This document shows positions 22,079-34,392 of a DNA stretch of 64,000 nucleotides, piece after piece; positions within the stretch are counted from its first letter, which is position 1, and the number at the start of each line of letters is the position of its first letter. Below the pieces are notes generated by a model that made no database searches, was not told the DNA's origin, and saw only the letters and a program-made list of their open reading frames with translations. The stretch comes from Caenorhabditis remanei (lineage: Eukaryota > Nematoda > Chromadorea > Rhabditida > Rhabditidae): positions 16,058,001 through 16,122,000 of the forward strand of contig NC_071332.1 in assembly GCF_010183535.1 (NCBI RefSeq). Direction: 5' to 3'. Both the position numbers and the translations under genes were made by a program.

Positions 22079-22694
22079 TCAGATTTCGTTGTCAATTCAA
22101 CGGTTGCTGACGCCTGGACTCAATTTTTCTGGTGTTTCATGGTTTCGCTTTCCCGTCTCCACATGACATTCTTTATCCCTAGGATTTTGTTTTTTTGTGT
22201 TCTCATATTCTTTTATCATCATGATATTTCAACTAACTTCAAAACTGTTTCTGAGAATATGTAAAACTAGCTGTATGTAGCTTTATATAAAATGCTGGAG
22301 AGAATTATTGAACTATTATAGGAACACCAATTCAAGTGTTAGGTAACTATGATTTTTGAAAAATCTTGAAAATTAACTTCAGGTTTTTCTGCCGTCACAA
22401 TCTAGCGACTATCCGAATATCAGTGGAAAGCAGAACTGTGTGGAAGAAAATACGGAAAAAAGACAGAAATGAAGTTATTTTCGACAGTATGACTTAAAAT
22501 CTCATTCGATACATACCAATTGAATTACGTCCCCGCATCCGCATACATTAAACAAGGTTATAAAAAGTAATTTTCGACAAAAGTAAAGCTTTATTATTGT
22601 AGTTCTGCAAAGTTTCTCCCTGGACGGTTACAGCTACAGAAAATCATTGTGAATAAGTAATTCATGATTTTTTTTTGTGATTTACTCAAAAAAC
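22079..22694. other. Intergenic, no gene seen
   Basis: AT-rich sequence between the hairpin and the left inverted-duplication arm. No exon with supportable splice sites was found on either strand. Confidence 0.5.
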
Positions 22695-25525
22695 ATATTG
22701 CCAAACTGCTGTAGACTTGTATAACACTAGTTCACAACTTTGTGCATAATTCCTTGATATCCGGTCGAGCGATTTCCAACGCAATAGGTGTCAAATGAAG
22801 GCCTGACGTAAAGTAACTCAATCCAATATCGTTGAAATATCGAACTGTATTCGTTTTGGGATTATGGAAAATTTTTGTGTAATCTATGTAATCGCACTTC
22901 GCACCGCATTCTTTCAGCAATATATCATATCTCTGTTTTGCTATATTGTATCCGTTCTCGAATGAATCGACGACAAGTTTCTGAAAACGAAAAACTTGGT
23001 AAAATACAATGAAGTTCAAACTTGCATCTATTTCAGCAGGCGTCATTTTTTCTCTGAAGTGTTGTGCAAGCTTCTCTACTTCTTCAATGACTGGTCTTGG
23101 AAAAGCGTGCAGAAGTATAATTTTTTTTGAAACGTATTTCATAAATTCTTGTAATTGATCTTTAGCAACAGCAAGAATCGGGTCAAAATCGATATTTGTA
23201 ATGTTCTCTGCTAGTGGGTCCCCCATACTGTTAAAACGGCCTCCTATTATAAGATAATCTGGTTTCTCATCACGAACCGCTTCTCGATACTCGCCGAATT
23301 GTTTCGTACAGTGCCAACTTTGAGTGGGAAAAACAGGCTCACAAACTATAAATCAAAAAACTAATGTCCAAAATTCGGGATGAATAAATACATGGAAATG
23401 TCACTTGAGAAATTTCCTTGGCCTTTGCACCACATTCATCCTGTATCAACGGCGCTAGATTAGCCATTGTACTACTACCCAGTATCATAAACTTCATTGT
23501 TCCATTTCCTGATAAGCCCTAAACTGGTTTCATAACATTCGGATAGTGAGCTGAAATATAATACCGGTCGATGATTTCTACCGACCCAAACTCCAATGTT
23601 TGGGATTGCAAGCTGCACAAAATCATTCTTCTGCCATAGTCGGTTTTGTATTTCTACTTGATCTAAAATGCAGGTTACAAGATTTTTAACTGGTTTTCAA
23701 CTTACCATAATTTGTGAATGTCTTGTTCAATACATCATTATAGACTTCAAAAGATCTGTTAACAAAATACACTAATTAAACTTATGTTATTGAAACATAC
23801 GTTGATTTCTGGGCGTTTTGGAGTCTGATAAGTATTTCAATTTCTTCTTTTTCCAATGCTAAGAAATTGAACGAGCCCAAAAACGCAATCAACAATATTA
23901 TTCGTTTCCAGTCAAGTTTCAGAGACCATTTTTCGAAAGTTTCATGAAATACTATCGAAATAAAAATCGAGATAATAAACGTAAAAAATAACCCTGAAAT
24001 AATGTAATATTTCTGATTAGCTCAACGTTCAGTGGTTACCAATATGGCTATCATTGCCAATGATTTTCCAGTATGCATATAACGGCCAGTGAACAAGATA
24101 AAGTGCAAATGAAATATTGCCAGTGTAGATGAGCAAGTTATTGAAAACTGGTACATTATTTGACGAAGCGTATATAAAGACGGCCGTTAAAATAGTAACT
24201 ATAACTCTGAAAAATGAGAAGTTTGGATCTATTCCAGAATATGAAACTTCAATATTAAAACCATACCTTGCAATCAGTGGATTGATTGGTGTTGAGTAAA
24301 ATGTGATAGCAATTGTTACAATTAATATTGAGTTACTGTAGGTTTTAAATAAATTATTGTCCCAATTGAGTTTCTTGCTGCTTTTTGAAGTGTCTAGAAA
24401 AATAACTTTCTCTTGCCCATGCCCACTGTCTCCGTTATCTTTTATGATTTTCAGACATGCGATCATCCCGAAAGTGAATTGCCATATTCTTGCAAACACG
24501 TGATTGAAAGAAAGATCCGACCGAGAAGTGAATGCATGGAAAACAAATGAGGATATTCCTGCAGTAATCAGTTTTGTAGGAAAACTAGTGAATCGCTCAC
24601 CTAAAATTATGAAAACAGCCATTTGACAGTTATCAGAAAAGTGTCTTGTTATAATAAATAGTAAAGGCACCATCAAATAAAATTGAACCTCGACAGACAA
24701 TGACCAAGTATGTGTGAACAAGTCAGTCGCTTGGGACAACTGAAAAATCAGCCAAAAAATTTGAATATTGTTTTTTTCCGAACCTTTTCAAAATAGTTCT
24801 TAGCTAGAATAGATTCCTGTTTGTTAGATGTGAATGTAAGAGATTTCTCAGCTGACCGAATGTTTGTGTCTAATTTTGACAAAGGTAAAACCACATGAAT
24901 AGAGATCAAAACAAGCAGAATAATTAGAAAGTACAACGGCAGAATCCGTTTCAATCTTCGATAGTAGAAATGTGTTAGAATAGTGTACCACGAACAACTC
25001 TCCACTTTTTTCAGAAGCATACACATCAAATATCCTGATATCACAAAAAACCTTGAAATAGATTCAAAATTAGTTGCACAAAAACATGGAAACGTACTGA
25101 TCAACGCCTAAGAACCCGTTCGGGAAGTTATTTGGGTAAAAATGAAAAGTCAATACAGCTATGATAGCAAGTCCACGAATCACCTGAACATCTTGTCGAA
25201 TAGATTTAGTCATTATTGAGTTTGACTAATGTGTTTCTTCAAAAACATGAAAGTTTGATCATGAAGATATAGAACTGCAGCAAACATGGAAAATTGATCA
25301 CAAATCTTTGCTAGTACTGAAGTTTTATTGAAACGCGAGATAAAATCTCTTTCCGGTCTTGGTTCTGCGTTATTTGGAAATGCGGCATAAGAAAAGTTTT
25401 TTTCATAATTGAAATGAAGGTCAAGAAACCACTAACACAAACATAATAGAGAAAAGAGAAAACAATGGAGAGCTAAGATTAGATTAGTAGGCTGATATGC
25501 TAAGAGTAACCGGGAAAACATTATC
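22695..25525 (-). repeat. Left arm of a 2.8 kb inverted duplication
   Basis: Reverse-complement copy of 28100-30925, holding a whole acyltransferase gene and about 300 bp of its upstream flank. Similarity starts near 25525 (reading AATGTTTTCCCGGTTACTC on the opposite strand) and fades just past the stop codon. The spacer between the arms is about 2.6 kb and contains a GT11 gene. Confidence 0.88.
22732..25213 (-). CDS. Acyltransferase-3 / SGNH O-acyltransferase, left copy
   Basis: Membrane O-acyltransferase of the worm OAC type: an N-terminal acyltransferase_3 domain with about ten hydrophobic segments and a C-terminal SGNH domain. Known AT3-SGNH proteins move acyl groups onto sugars or other secreted substrates. 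The start MTKSIRQDVQVIRGLAII leads into GVDQFFVISGYLM, then RRLKRILPLYFL and THTWSLSVEVQFYLMVPLL, typical of AT3. The SGNH part has GNGTLKFMILGSS (oxyanion and nucleophile block) and ends GLSYFTSGLHLTP, holding the catalytic-His region. It has many short introns, and exons read through 24029-24739 and 22732-23226. Near 23520-23590 the frame needs a 73-base intron (GTAGAA..TTATCAG) to bypass an in-frame TAG, and the same holds in the right copy. It is transcribed divergently from the GT11 gene at 26181. Confidence 0.83.
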
Positions 25526-26180
25526 TGTTGAAATTGAATGAAATAACTACTGAACATCTCATTTGTCACAGTAATGATAAGTTCGTATTGTTCTCTCGGA
25601 TTATTTAGATCAATTCCAGCCAAAGACTTCATGATCATGGAGATACTTCCCCCATTCAAACAGTAGAATATACAGATAAAAGAGAGTTCACGGCGTTATT
25701 CTCTCAATTTTCACCTTTTTCCTCTGCACGGCGAGAGAATTTTACCTTGAAATATAAGGTAAATTTTCACGGTGAGGGGCTTTTTTTGACACTTTGAGAG
25801 ATCATAACTCGTTTTAGAGTGATTTTCGGACCTCGCCCCAAGAGACTTTTCTCTTTTCTACAAAATTCTGAGTCGATCTATAAAAAATCAATTTTTTAAA
25901 TACCGCGATCCCCCTTTAACTGTAAAATCTTATTGACTATGCAAATACCCACATAATTTTTTTGCAAGTACGAAAATCAAAAATATCCTTCCGTGGTATA
26001 TTGCAACAAGTAGTATTTAATCGTTTATCTTATGAATCAATCTATTGGATTTCACCGAAATTCATAGTTTGCGCATAATCTTGATTTCTACTCGCAGACA
26101 TCATATTTCCACCGCCTGTTGTTTTCCGGTTTCGATTGGGGATATATTGGTGAACAACAAACCAAATAGTAAGTGAGAGT
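25526..26180. other. Divergent intergenic region between acyltransferase and GT11 genes
   Basis: Holds the upstream sequences of the GT11 gene and, beyond the arm edge, of the left acyltransferase gene. An open frame of 75 codons at 25432-25659 on the minus strand has no recognisable family and crosses the arm boundary. Around 25690-25790, TTTTCACC and CGGTGAGG runs look repeat-like but show no clear termini. Confidence 0.45.
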
Positions 26181-27697
26181 ATGTTCGAGAAAACAAATTC
26201 GACTCTAAAAGTAATTCTCGTAATATTTCTTGTTTATTTGGGTAAGTATTTATTTCGATTGATAAAACTGCAAAAGCACGAATTTATAGCATTTATCTAT
26301 AAATTATGGGAAAAAAGAATGCCAATAAAACTGTGAGTTTATGAATGATTGTAATTTGTGTTCCATTTCAAAATTTTGAGAACTCTCATCGAATCTTTTG
26401 ATACTCCATTGAATGTTCCAAGAGAAAAGGTTCATATTGAAGAGATTCCCGATAGAAAAATGTATCTTTCAAGTAATCTGGCAGCCTCTTCTCGTCTCGG
26501 AAATCATCTTTTCGAATTATCTGCTCTACTGTCAGTGTCTAGGAAATTGAATAGAATACCAACATTTTTTATTCAAAACCGCCATTACGATCAAACGTTG
26601 ATGGATACAGATTTCTTGATTCCTGGATTGTTAGATCATTTTTTAATAATCAACCAGAGTGTTAGTTTTTTTTTCATTTTCGTAGCTTGCATCATCTTTA
26701 AAAAATTTCGTCTTACAGATTCCTGATTCAATAACACATGTTGAATTTAGTATGAAATGTTGTACATGGGATAATCCGGAAAGGTTGAAAAACTATACAG
26801 ATCAGTACTTGCACATCAAAGGAACGCATTTCCAAGTACGAGTTATTTAGAAAAATAAATAATTTTTCAAAATACTTCAGAGCTGGAAATATTTCCGAAG
26901 AATGCGCCATGAGCTTATGGAATATTTGAAAACCCCTGTAAATAACTTCACAGATCTTCCAAAGTCTAATGATGATAATTTTGTGTAGGTTTAGTTTGAT
27001 TTAAAAAAAAACATATAATTTTTTTAGAACTTGTGTACACATAAGGAGAACCGACTTTGTTGGATCTGGTTTTTTTGTTCCAGACGAAACTTTTATACTG
27101 GAAGCTATGAAATTTGTTAAGATAGAAGGTACATTTATTTGTTCAATGTCAAGTCTAACCTTCATTTTCAGAGAAAAGAGATCAAAATATGTTGACAGTG
27201 TTGTTCGGAGATGATATACCATATATTGAAAGTTTGATGAATCAGACTTTCACTGTTGATGAAGGAGCAGAAAAAGTACATTTCCAGGATATCCACTAAT
27301 CAATTATTTTTCTTGTTCCAGAACATTAGCTCAGAATTTTTTATTTCTCACAACAATCCCTCGGACAGTATATTATATTCTAGTAGTAATTGTGATGTTG
27401 TTATAATCACAGGTACAATAATTCGAATAGATACAGAGTCGTGAGTCATTGTTTTAGCACCTCATTCAACATTTGGATGGTGGCTGGGATTTCTGTCAAA
27501 AGGAGGTCAGGTGTATTACACTGATATCAAGTTTGTCGATGATAATAGTATAGTAAGGTTTCATGTGTCAATTATTTGATTACATTATTTTTCAGTCTTC
27601 TGGAATGTTTGACCCAGATGATTATTATCCTCCACATTGGATTCCTATTAAACAGGGCTCATTTGACAATAGAACATTGATTGAAAGTTTGAAATAA
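26181..27697 (+). CDS. GT11-type alpha-1,2-fucosyltransferase
   Basis: Family GT11 enzymes transfer fucose from GDP-fucose to galactose or related acceptors in the Golgi lumen. The first exon encodes a short cytoplasmic tail and a signal anchor (LKVILVIFLVYLG). Later exons contain YLSSNLAASSRLGNHLFELS, the GT11 start motif (LGNxxFE), then the donor-binding HIRRTDFVGSGFFVP (HxRRxD), TLFGDD, and STFGWWLGFLSK near the end. The last exon is SSGMFDPDDYYPPHWIPIK and ends IESLK. About nine exons, all junctions in frame where checked; the acceptor joining exon 1 to the MYLSSN exon (near 26380) is the least certain. It sits between the two inverted acyltransferase arms, divergent from the left and in tandem with the right. 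Acceptor specificity is unknown. Confidence 0.87.
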
Positions 27698-28099
27698 ATA
27701 TTGTTTATAAACGTTTCATTGTTGAATTTGTTTTTGAGGACCATAAGAAACTATTTCAAGAGTTCAGCTGTGTATCAGAGGTCATAGGCAAATCAATATG
27801 TTATTCTTAGAAATTCAACATTTGAAGTGATTTTTAAATGCTAGGAGGTTTTATCTGACCAATTAAACAATATATTCATCTACGCTTTTGCGCCTTATCA
27901 AGAAATATAAATTTGGGCAGAATTCCTTTATTTATAGGTGATTTAGGTAGATTAACTTTGAATGTTTATCGTATTTCAAAACATTGGGAAATGATGGACT
28001 GTCAGTCTTTCCACATCAAATCTCTTCTGTCTAACAACTCTGAATTTGGTTCCCAGTGTTTATCCAACTGTTTCATATCCTGTTGGAATTTACTTCCTG
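27698..28099. other. Spacer between GT11 gene and right arm
   Basis: 3' flank of the GT11 gene up to the edge of the right inverted arm. An open frame at 27913-28140 crosses the arm boundary and has no recognisable features. Confidence 0.45.
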
Positions 28100-30925
28100 T
28101 TAATGTTTTCCCGGTTACTCTTAGCATGTCAGCCTACTAATCTAATCTTAGCTCTCCATTGTTTTCTTTTTTCTCTATTATGTTTGTGTTAGTGGTTTCT
28201 CGACCTTCATTTCAATTATGAAAAAAACTTTTCTTATGCCGCATTTCAAAACAACGCAGAACCAAGACCGGAAAGAGATTTTATCTCGCGTTTCAATAAA
28301 ACTTCAGTACTAGCAAAGATTTGTGTTCAACAGTTCTATATCTTCATGATCAAACTTTCATGTTTTTGAAGAAAAACATCAATCAAATTCTATAATGACT
28401 AAATCTATTCGACAAGATGTTCAGGTGATTCGTGGACTTGCTATCATAGCTGTATTGACTTTTCATTTTTACCCAAATAACTTCCCGAACGGGTTCTTAG
28501 GCGTTGATCAGTACGTTTCCATGTTTTTGTGCAACTAATTTTGAATCTATTTCAAGGTTTTTTGTGATATCAGGATATTTGATGTGTATGCTTCTCAAGA
28601 AAGTAGAGAGTTGTTCGTGGTACACTATTCTAACACATTTCTACTATCGAAGATTGAAACGGATTCTGCCGTTGTACTTTCTAATTATTCTGATTGTTTT
28701 GATCTCTATTCATGTGGTTTTACCTTTGTCAAAATTAGACACAAACATTCGGTCAGCTGAGAAATCTCTTACATTCACATCTAACAAACAGGAATCTATT
28801 CTAGCTAAGAACTATTTTGAAAAGGTTCGGAAAAAAACAATATTCAAATTTTTTGGCTGATTTTTCAGTTGTCCCAAGCGACTGACTTGTTCACACATAC
28901 TTGGTCATTGTCTGTCGAGGTTCAATTTTATTTGATGGTGCCTTTACTATTTATTATAACAAGACACTTTTCTGATAACTGTCAAATGGCTGTTTTCATA
29001 ATTTTAGGTGAGCGATTCACTAGTTTTCCTACAAAACTGATTACTGCAGGAATATCCTCATTTGTTTTCCATGCATTCACTTCTCGGTCGGATCTTTCTT
29101 TCAATCACGTGTTTGCAAGAATATGGCAATTCACTTTCGGGATGATCGCATGTCTGAAAATCATAAAAGATAACGGAGACAGTGGCCATGGGCAAGAGAA
29201 AGTTATTTTTCTAGACACTTCAAAAAGCAGCAAGAAACTCAATTGGGACAATAATTTATTTAAAACCTACAGTAACTCAATATTAATTGTAACAATTGCT
29301 ATCACATTTTACTCAACACCAATCAATCCACTGATTGCAAGGTATGGTTTTAATATTGAAGTTTCCTATTCTGGAATAGATCCAAACTTCTCATTTTTCA
29401 GAGTTATAGTTACTATTTTAACGGCCGTCTTTATATACGCTTCGTCAAATAATGTACCAGTTTTCAATAACTTGCTCATCTACACTGGCAATATTTCATT
29501 TGCACTTTATCTTGTTCACTGGCCGTTATATGCATACTGGAAAATCATTGGCAATGATAGCCATATTGGTAACCACTGAACGTTGAACTAATCAGAAATA
29601 TTACATTATTTCAGGGTTATTTTTCACATTAATCATATCTATTTTTATTGCAATAGCTTTTCATGAAACATTTGAGAAATGGTCTCTGAAACTTGACTGG
29701 AAACGAATAATACTGTTGATTGCGTTTTTGGGCTCGTTCAATTTCTTAGCATTGGAAAAAGAAGAAATCGAAATAATTATCAGACTCCAAAACGCTCAGA
29801 AATCAACGTATGTTTCAATAACATAAGTTTAATTAGTGTATTTTGTTAACAGATCTTTTGAAGTCTATAATGATGTATTGAACAAGACATTCACAAATTA
29901 TGGTAAGTTGAAAACCAGTTAAAAATCTTGTAACCTGCATTTTAGATCAAGTAGAAATTCAAAACCGACTATGGCAGAAGAATGATTTTGTGCAGCTTGC
30001 AATCCCAAACATTGGAGTTTGGGTCGGTAGAAATCATCGACCGGTATTATATTTCAGCTCACTATCCGAATGTTATGAAACCAGTTTAGGGCTTATCAGG
30101 AAATGGAACATTGAAGTTTATGATACTGGGTAGTAGTACAATGGCTAATCTAGCGCCGTTGATACAGGATGAATGTGGTGCAAAGGCCAAGGAAATTTCT
30201 CAAGTGACATTTCCATGTATTCATGCATTTTGAGTTTTAAAAGTATTTTGTTTCTTTTATAGCTTGTGAGCCCGTTTTTCCCACTCAAAGTTGGCACTGT
30301 ACAAAACAGTTCGGCGAGTATATCGAAGCGGTTCGGGATGAGAAACCAGATTTTCTTATAATGGGAGGCCGTTTTATGAGTATGGGGGACCCACTAGCAG
30401 AGAACATTACAAATATAGACTTTGATCCACTTCTTGCTGTTGCTAGAGATCAATTGCAAGAGTATTTGAAACACGTTTCAAAGAAAATTATATTCCTGCA
30501 CGCTTTCCCAAGACCAGTCATTGAGGAAGTTGAGAAGCTTGCACAACACTTCAGAGAAAAAATGACACCTGAAGAAATAGATGCAAGTCTGAATCTATTT
30601 GTATTTTACCAACTTTTCCGTTTTCAGAAACTTATCGTCGAGTCATTCGAGAATGGATACAATATAGCAAAACAGAGATATGATATATTGTTGAAAGAAT
30701 GCGGTGCGAAATGCGATTACATAGATTACACCAAAATATTCCATAACCCCAAAACGAACACAGTTCGATATTTCAACGATATTGGATTGAGTTACTTCAC
30801 GTCAGGTCTTCATTTGACACCCATTGCGTTGGAAATCGCTCGACCGGATATCAAGGAATTATGCACACAGTTATAAACACTAGTGATAAGCAAGTCTTGC
30901 ATAGCAGTTTGACAATATGTTTAGC
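28100..30925 (+). repeat. Right arm of the 2.8 kb inverted duplication
   Basis: Inverted copy of 22695-25525. The first two thirds, over the membrane domain, is almost identical: the 236-codon frame at 28869-29579 gives the same protein as 24029-24739. The SGNH part and its intron are clearly diverged. Confidence 0.88.
28395..30876 (+). CDS. Acyltransferase-3 / SGNH O-acyltransferase, right copy
   Basis: Paralog of the gene at 22732-25213, in inverted orientation and with the same exon plan. The N-terminal AT3 membrane domain differs by about one residue in the region compared (LIVLIS versus LLVLIS). The SGNH domain carries many changes, for example FDPLLAVARDQLQEYLKH here versus FDPILAVAKDQLQEFMKY. 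The intron before CEPVFPTQSWHCTKQFGE is conserved in place but not in sequence. The C-terminus is GLSYFTSGLHLTP then KELCTQL, and AATAAA follows at about 30955. Frame is open throughout, apart from the TAG at about 30090 that a 73-base intron removes in both copies. It lies downstream of the GT11 gene on the same strand. Substrate unknown; secretory-pathway or surface O-acylation is the likely role. Confidence 0.83.
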
Positions 30926-31349
30926 AAATCCCCAGACAAAAATTTGCATAAGTCAATAAAGTAACATTTTCTTTTAAAATTATGCTCCTCAAAATGAAAT
31001 CTCATTCTCGTAATCTTTTTCGTAAAGTAATAACTAGAATCTTTTTTTGCTATGTACGTCAATGAAGTATACAAAAGCAAGACAACCTTGTGATCTTCTT
31101 CTATCAGTCCGATCAAGGCATATATCGTATAGTGGAAACACGCAGTCCAACCGATTGAGTAAGATAAATTTCAATCGTTTTTATTTGTCAATAGTTCAAT
31201 TTGCAAATTCGTATAATTAGTTTTTTGTCTCTAGCTGTCAAAACATTTAGTTACATCATTTATAGTGAAAATAAAATTAGTAACATCATGTGTGTTGCTT
31301 CGAAAAACTGAAAAAAGTTAGAGCCAAGAAAAACAGTCGAGTTCAAAGT
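30926..31349. other. Convergent intergenic region
   Basis: Lies between the convergent 3' ends of the right acyltransferase and the scl gene. It includes the AATAAA of the acyltransferase at about 30955. No gene seen. Confidence 0.5.
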
Positions 31350-32176
31350 TCAGACACACATTCCTGTCGAAAATCCCATGTCCGATTCACATGCGGTTGG
31401 AGAGGGGCAGTTGGAACAAGTTATTCCTGCTTCGTACATTGTTTCTTTTATGATGTTTCCTCTGAAAATATTATTTTATTGTAGTATATGGGATGTTCTC
31501 ACTTTGGCGAGTAATGGCAGATAACAACAATTTTTGTCTTGTTGTTCTGTGATGCGTCTGGTCCACAATTGGTGACTCCACAACCGATTAACTTGGATTT
31601 CGCCCAGGCCATTTGAGTAGCGTCTGCTACACCACTGGCCAGAATTGAGCTGGTCATAGTAAGAGATGGCAACCCATAGTTGTCAAACTGCTGGTCCCAG
31701 TATACTGGCGCGTCGATTGCCTAAAAACTCGGTAAAAACTATGAAAAGTGTTGTAATAGTTACATACATATCCGTCTAGAGGAGATATTGGAGCAGTTGT
31801 GTATACAAAACGTATGTTTTCTCCGTAACCAGTAGCCCCAGACCTCCCAGTTGGACAAGTGGCTGCATAGTTTTGAGCGGATGTTGCTAGAGAAGAGTCC
31901 CAAGCCTAAACGTTCGAATTATAGATTCTTACACTTAATTTTTTCAGATACCATTTTCATCATATTTGCCGCAGACGGTTGTCGGACTCCTTGAATGTAT
32001 CGACCTCCTTGAGCAAAATTTTTTCTCATCTTTAAATGAGTACTAACAATTCTGTCGGACGAAGGTCCAGGAAGTGATAACTGAGCTTGTAAGCCTGAAA
32101 GTAAAATTTAGTGAAAAAAGGACAGATGGCATTAGTTACCAAGAACAAGAAATGCTATAAAAGCAACGATTTGCAT
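31350..32176 (-). CDS. SCP-like secreted CAP-domain protein (scl family)
   Basis: Secreted protein of the CAP/SCP (PR-1, venom-allergen-like) superfamily; worm members are extracellular and their biochemical role is mostly unknown. Exon 1 codes the signal peptide MQIVAFIAFLVLG. The CAP domain follows with HLKMRKNFAQGG, AWDSSLATSAQNYAATCP, GYGENIRF, ATQMAWAKSKLIGCGV and KIVVICHYSPKGN-type motifs, although one intron (GTGAGAAC..TTTTCAG) splits the last. The C-terminus is CSNCPSPTACESDMGF, the short Cys-rich tail typical of scl proteins. Five exons give about 216 residues, the normal family length. It is the only gene apart from the nuclear receptor in the 22-64 kb stretch that is not from a glycan- or acyl-modifying family. 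Confidence 0.85.
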
Positions 32177-32563
32177 TTCTTTGTTGCAGCAATAACAAAA
32201 AAACTTTATTGAATATTTCACCACACCTTTTTATACGCGAGTTCGTCAAAAAATCACAGAGAAGGAGTACAAAAGATTTAAATATTTTTCATCGGAATCT
32301 CCAAAAATGTGTGTTCTCTTGGTTTTTCAGGAAAAACAATGGATTGTTTTCGTTTGGGGTGATCCAGCAATACTGAGCGACAAAACTAGTATTGAGTAAA
32401 GATAGTGAATTATGTGTAATCTATATTTTGAATTATGCAAGCCCTGATGTTAGTTGTCGTTCAGAAATCAAATGTACACGTTTGTATTTTGGAATGAATA
32501 CGAGGAACTTATATTTTATTAATGTGAAGATTAATTTTAGTTATTTTAACGATAGTTTCACTT

Positions 32564-34392
32564 TTATGCGTGGCATCCTTTTTCTCTCGTCCAGTGTGTA
32601 TTAATGTGATAATGATAAGTAATTGGATACATTGGTGGTCCTGACTTGAACTCTGCATTGGAGTGAACACAATTCCTATCCGAGCGTTGAGGTATCTGAG
32701 ATGATTGTTTCCGCAGGGTAAGAATTGAAATTAAACTAACCTGACAACCTTCCCCATTTGGACAAGAATCTTTCTTTGGCTTTTTGTAAAACTTTTCGAA
32801 ATAGCATCTATAAATTATAGAAAAATAGTATGTGGTTTTGGGTAACTTTTCGGCAATAATCCGAATGTTGGTGAAGTTTGACACTCTAAAAAATACCAAT
32901 TTTGAAGCCAGTGGACAATTGGCTACCTTTCGAAATCATGTTGAATGGGAATTAAGATCGAAGTATTAAACTTCATGCTTTCCATCATTTCAAAATCGCT
33001 CCTTCTGTATACAACTGGATCGCGGGAATCTGAATCGACAGGCTTTTGTAGGTGAATAATGTAGTTTGTTCTGCTGATAAAGTTCTTCTTTACGTTCCAA
33101 GACTGGTGAATCCACATCGAATTCAATTTTGACGGATCTGCTATTATTTTTCCGTAATCCTCTTCATTGACAAACCAGGTGTGACCAAGCATCTCTTCAA
33201 TGTTAATGTCTTCAATAGTAGGCTTGTTGTAAGTCAGAAGTTCTCTTTTTGTGTATTGGAATGTCACAATGCTCGGATGCCGTTTGTATAAGGAAGTGAT
33301 CTCATCAAAGTAGTTGTCGAATCCACGTGGAATCAAAATATCATCAAGGTCGAAGAACATTATGAACTTTGCGGCTTCTTTGTACTGCAGAAGACAATCT
33401 GATTCTGCACCAGCCTGATTCCTGAGCTCAGAGTGTAAGTTTGGCTCGACTGCATCCCGCGATGCATTTGCAAATTTCAATCGAAGCCAGAAGTCAAGTG
33501 TAACATATCCAAGTTTTTCGTATTCTCTTGCCAAATCAAAAAATGAATCTACAAGACTGGTTATGTAAAGATGAATGTGAGCACCAAAATGACGAGCAAC
33601 GTGGGCATGAACTACGAATAATTGCCATTGCTCTGCGGCAAATTGTGGTGACATACAGATGACAACCGGCGCAGGAGCTGCAGTCCTGGCGATTTTGAAC
33701 GGAATCTGTGGAAAATTTCAGTTTTTTAAAAATGTTTTTAAACAAGATTGATTATGAAATACCTGCATTTTTGTTTGTCCGTCTGAGATTTCTAGTTTTG
33801 TCATATTTGAAACTCCGTTTCCTGTAGCAACCATGTTAATATAGGCACAGTTTGAATATGACTCTCTGCAATAACAAGTCTGCATATACTTGCAAAGAAA
33901 AACTCACTCTAATAAAGTTGGAATCGCGATCACACTTTGATTGAAACTGTTCGATGCCACCAATTGGATTTGATATTTTGTCATATCTTCTTGAGTGAAC
34001 CGATTCATTAAAAGCACCATTCCAATTGCATTTTCTCCCAAAGATTTTGATTTTGGATAGTAATAGGTGCTTATTATATATGCATCCGTTTTTTCATAAG
34101 GACTTGCTTCAGTCACGGATGTTTGGTTTCTGGGCCAATAAGAACTATGAAATGGAAAAGTTGATGTGTTTGATTCTGGTGGAGTTGTAGAACCGACTGG
34201 TTGAGTCAGCGGAGATATTCTCAAGTGTTTTTCACTCATCAAAATATTGCTATAGGCAAATAATGTAATTGTTATTATTATCGTGACACATAATAAAGAC
34301 TTCCAAAATCGGAAAACGCACATAATTGAGTTAAACTGCAATAGTACTGATAAATAATTTCGAATTGGAAAAAGTTTTTTCACTTTCACCAT
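32564..34392 (-). CDS. GT92 (DUF23) glycosyltransferase, copy 1
   Basis: GT92 enzymes are GT-A fold, Golgi-lumen glycosyltransferases; the characterised worm member adds galactose to core fucose of N-glycans. The first exon (33904-34392) encodes a signal anchor ([20 protein letters not shown]) and a Ser/Thr-rich stem, then [20 protein letters not shown], the start of the catalytic domain. Next come [48 protein letters not shown] and the metal-binding [10 protein letters not shown] with a full DxD motif. The C-terminus is [16 protein letters not shown] and WTREKGC. It is the only copy here in which the stem and the KSLGENA segment share an exon. An alternative start lies 23 codons downstream. 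It is in tandem with, and downstream of, the GT11 gene at 35551-37082. Confidence 0.87.

Noticed and set aside
25432..25659. 75-codon minus-strand frame upstream of the left acyltransferase
   Set aside because: It crosses the edge of the inverted arm, so only part is present in the other copy. No domain or splice support.
32392..32604. 70-codon plus-strand frame
   Set aside because: Overlaps the 3' end of GT92 copy 1 on the other strand and shows no features; probably a shadow.
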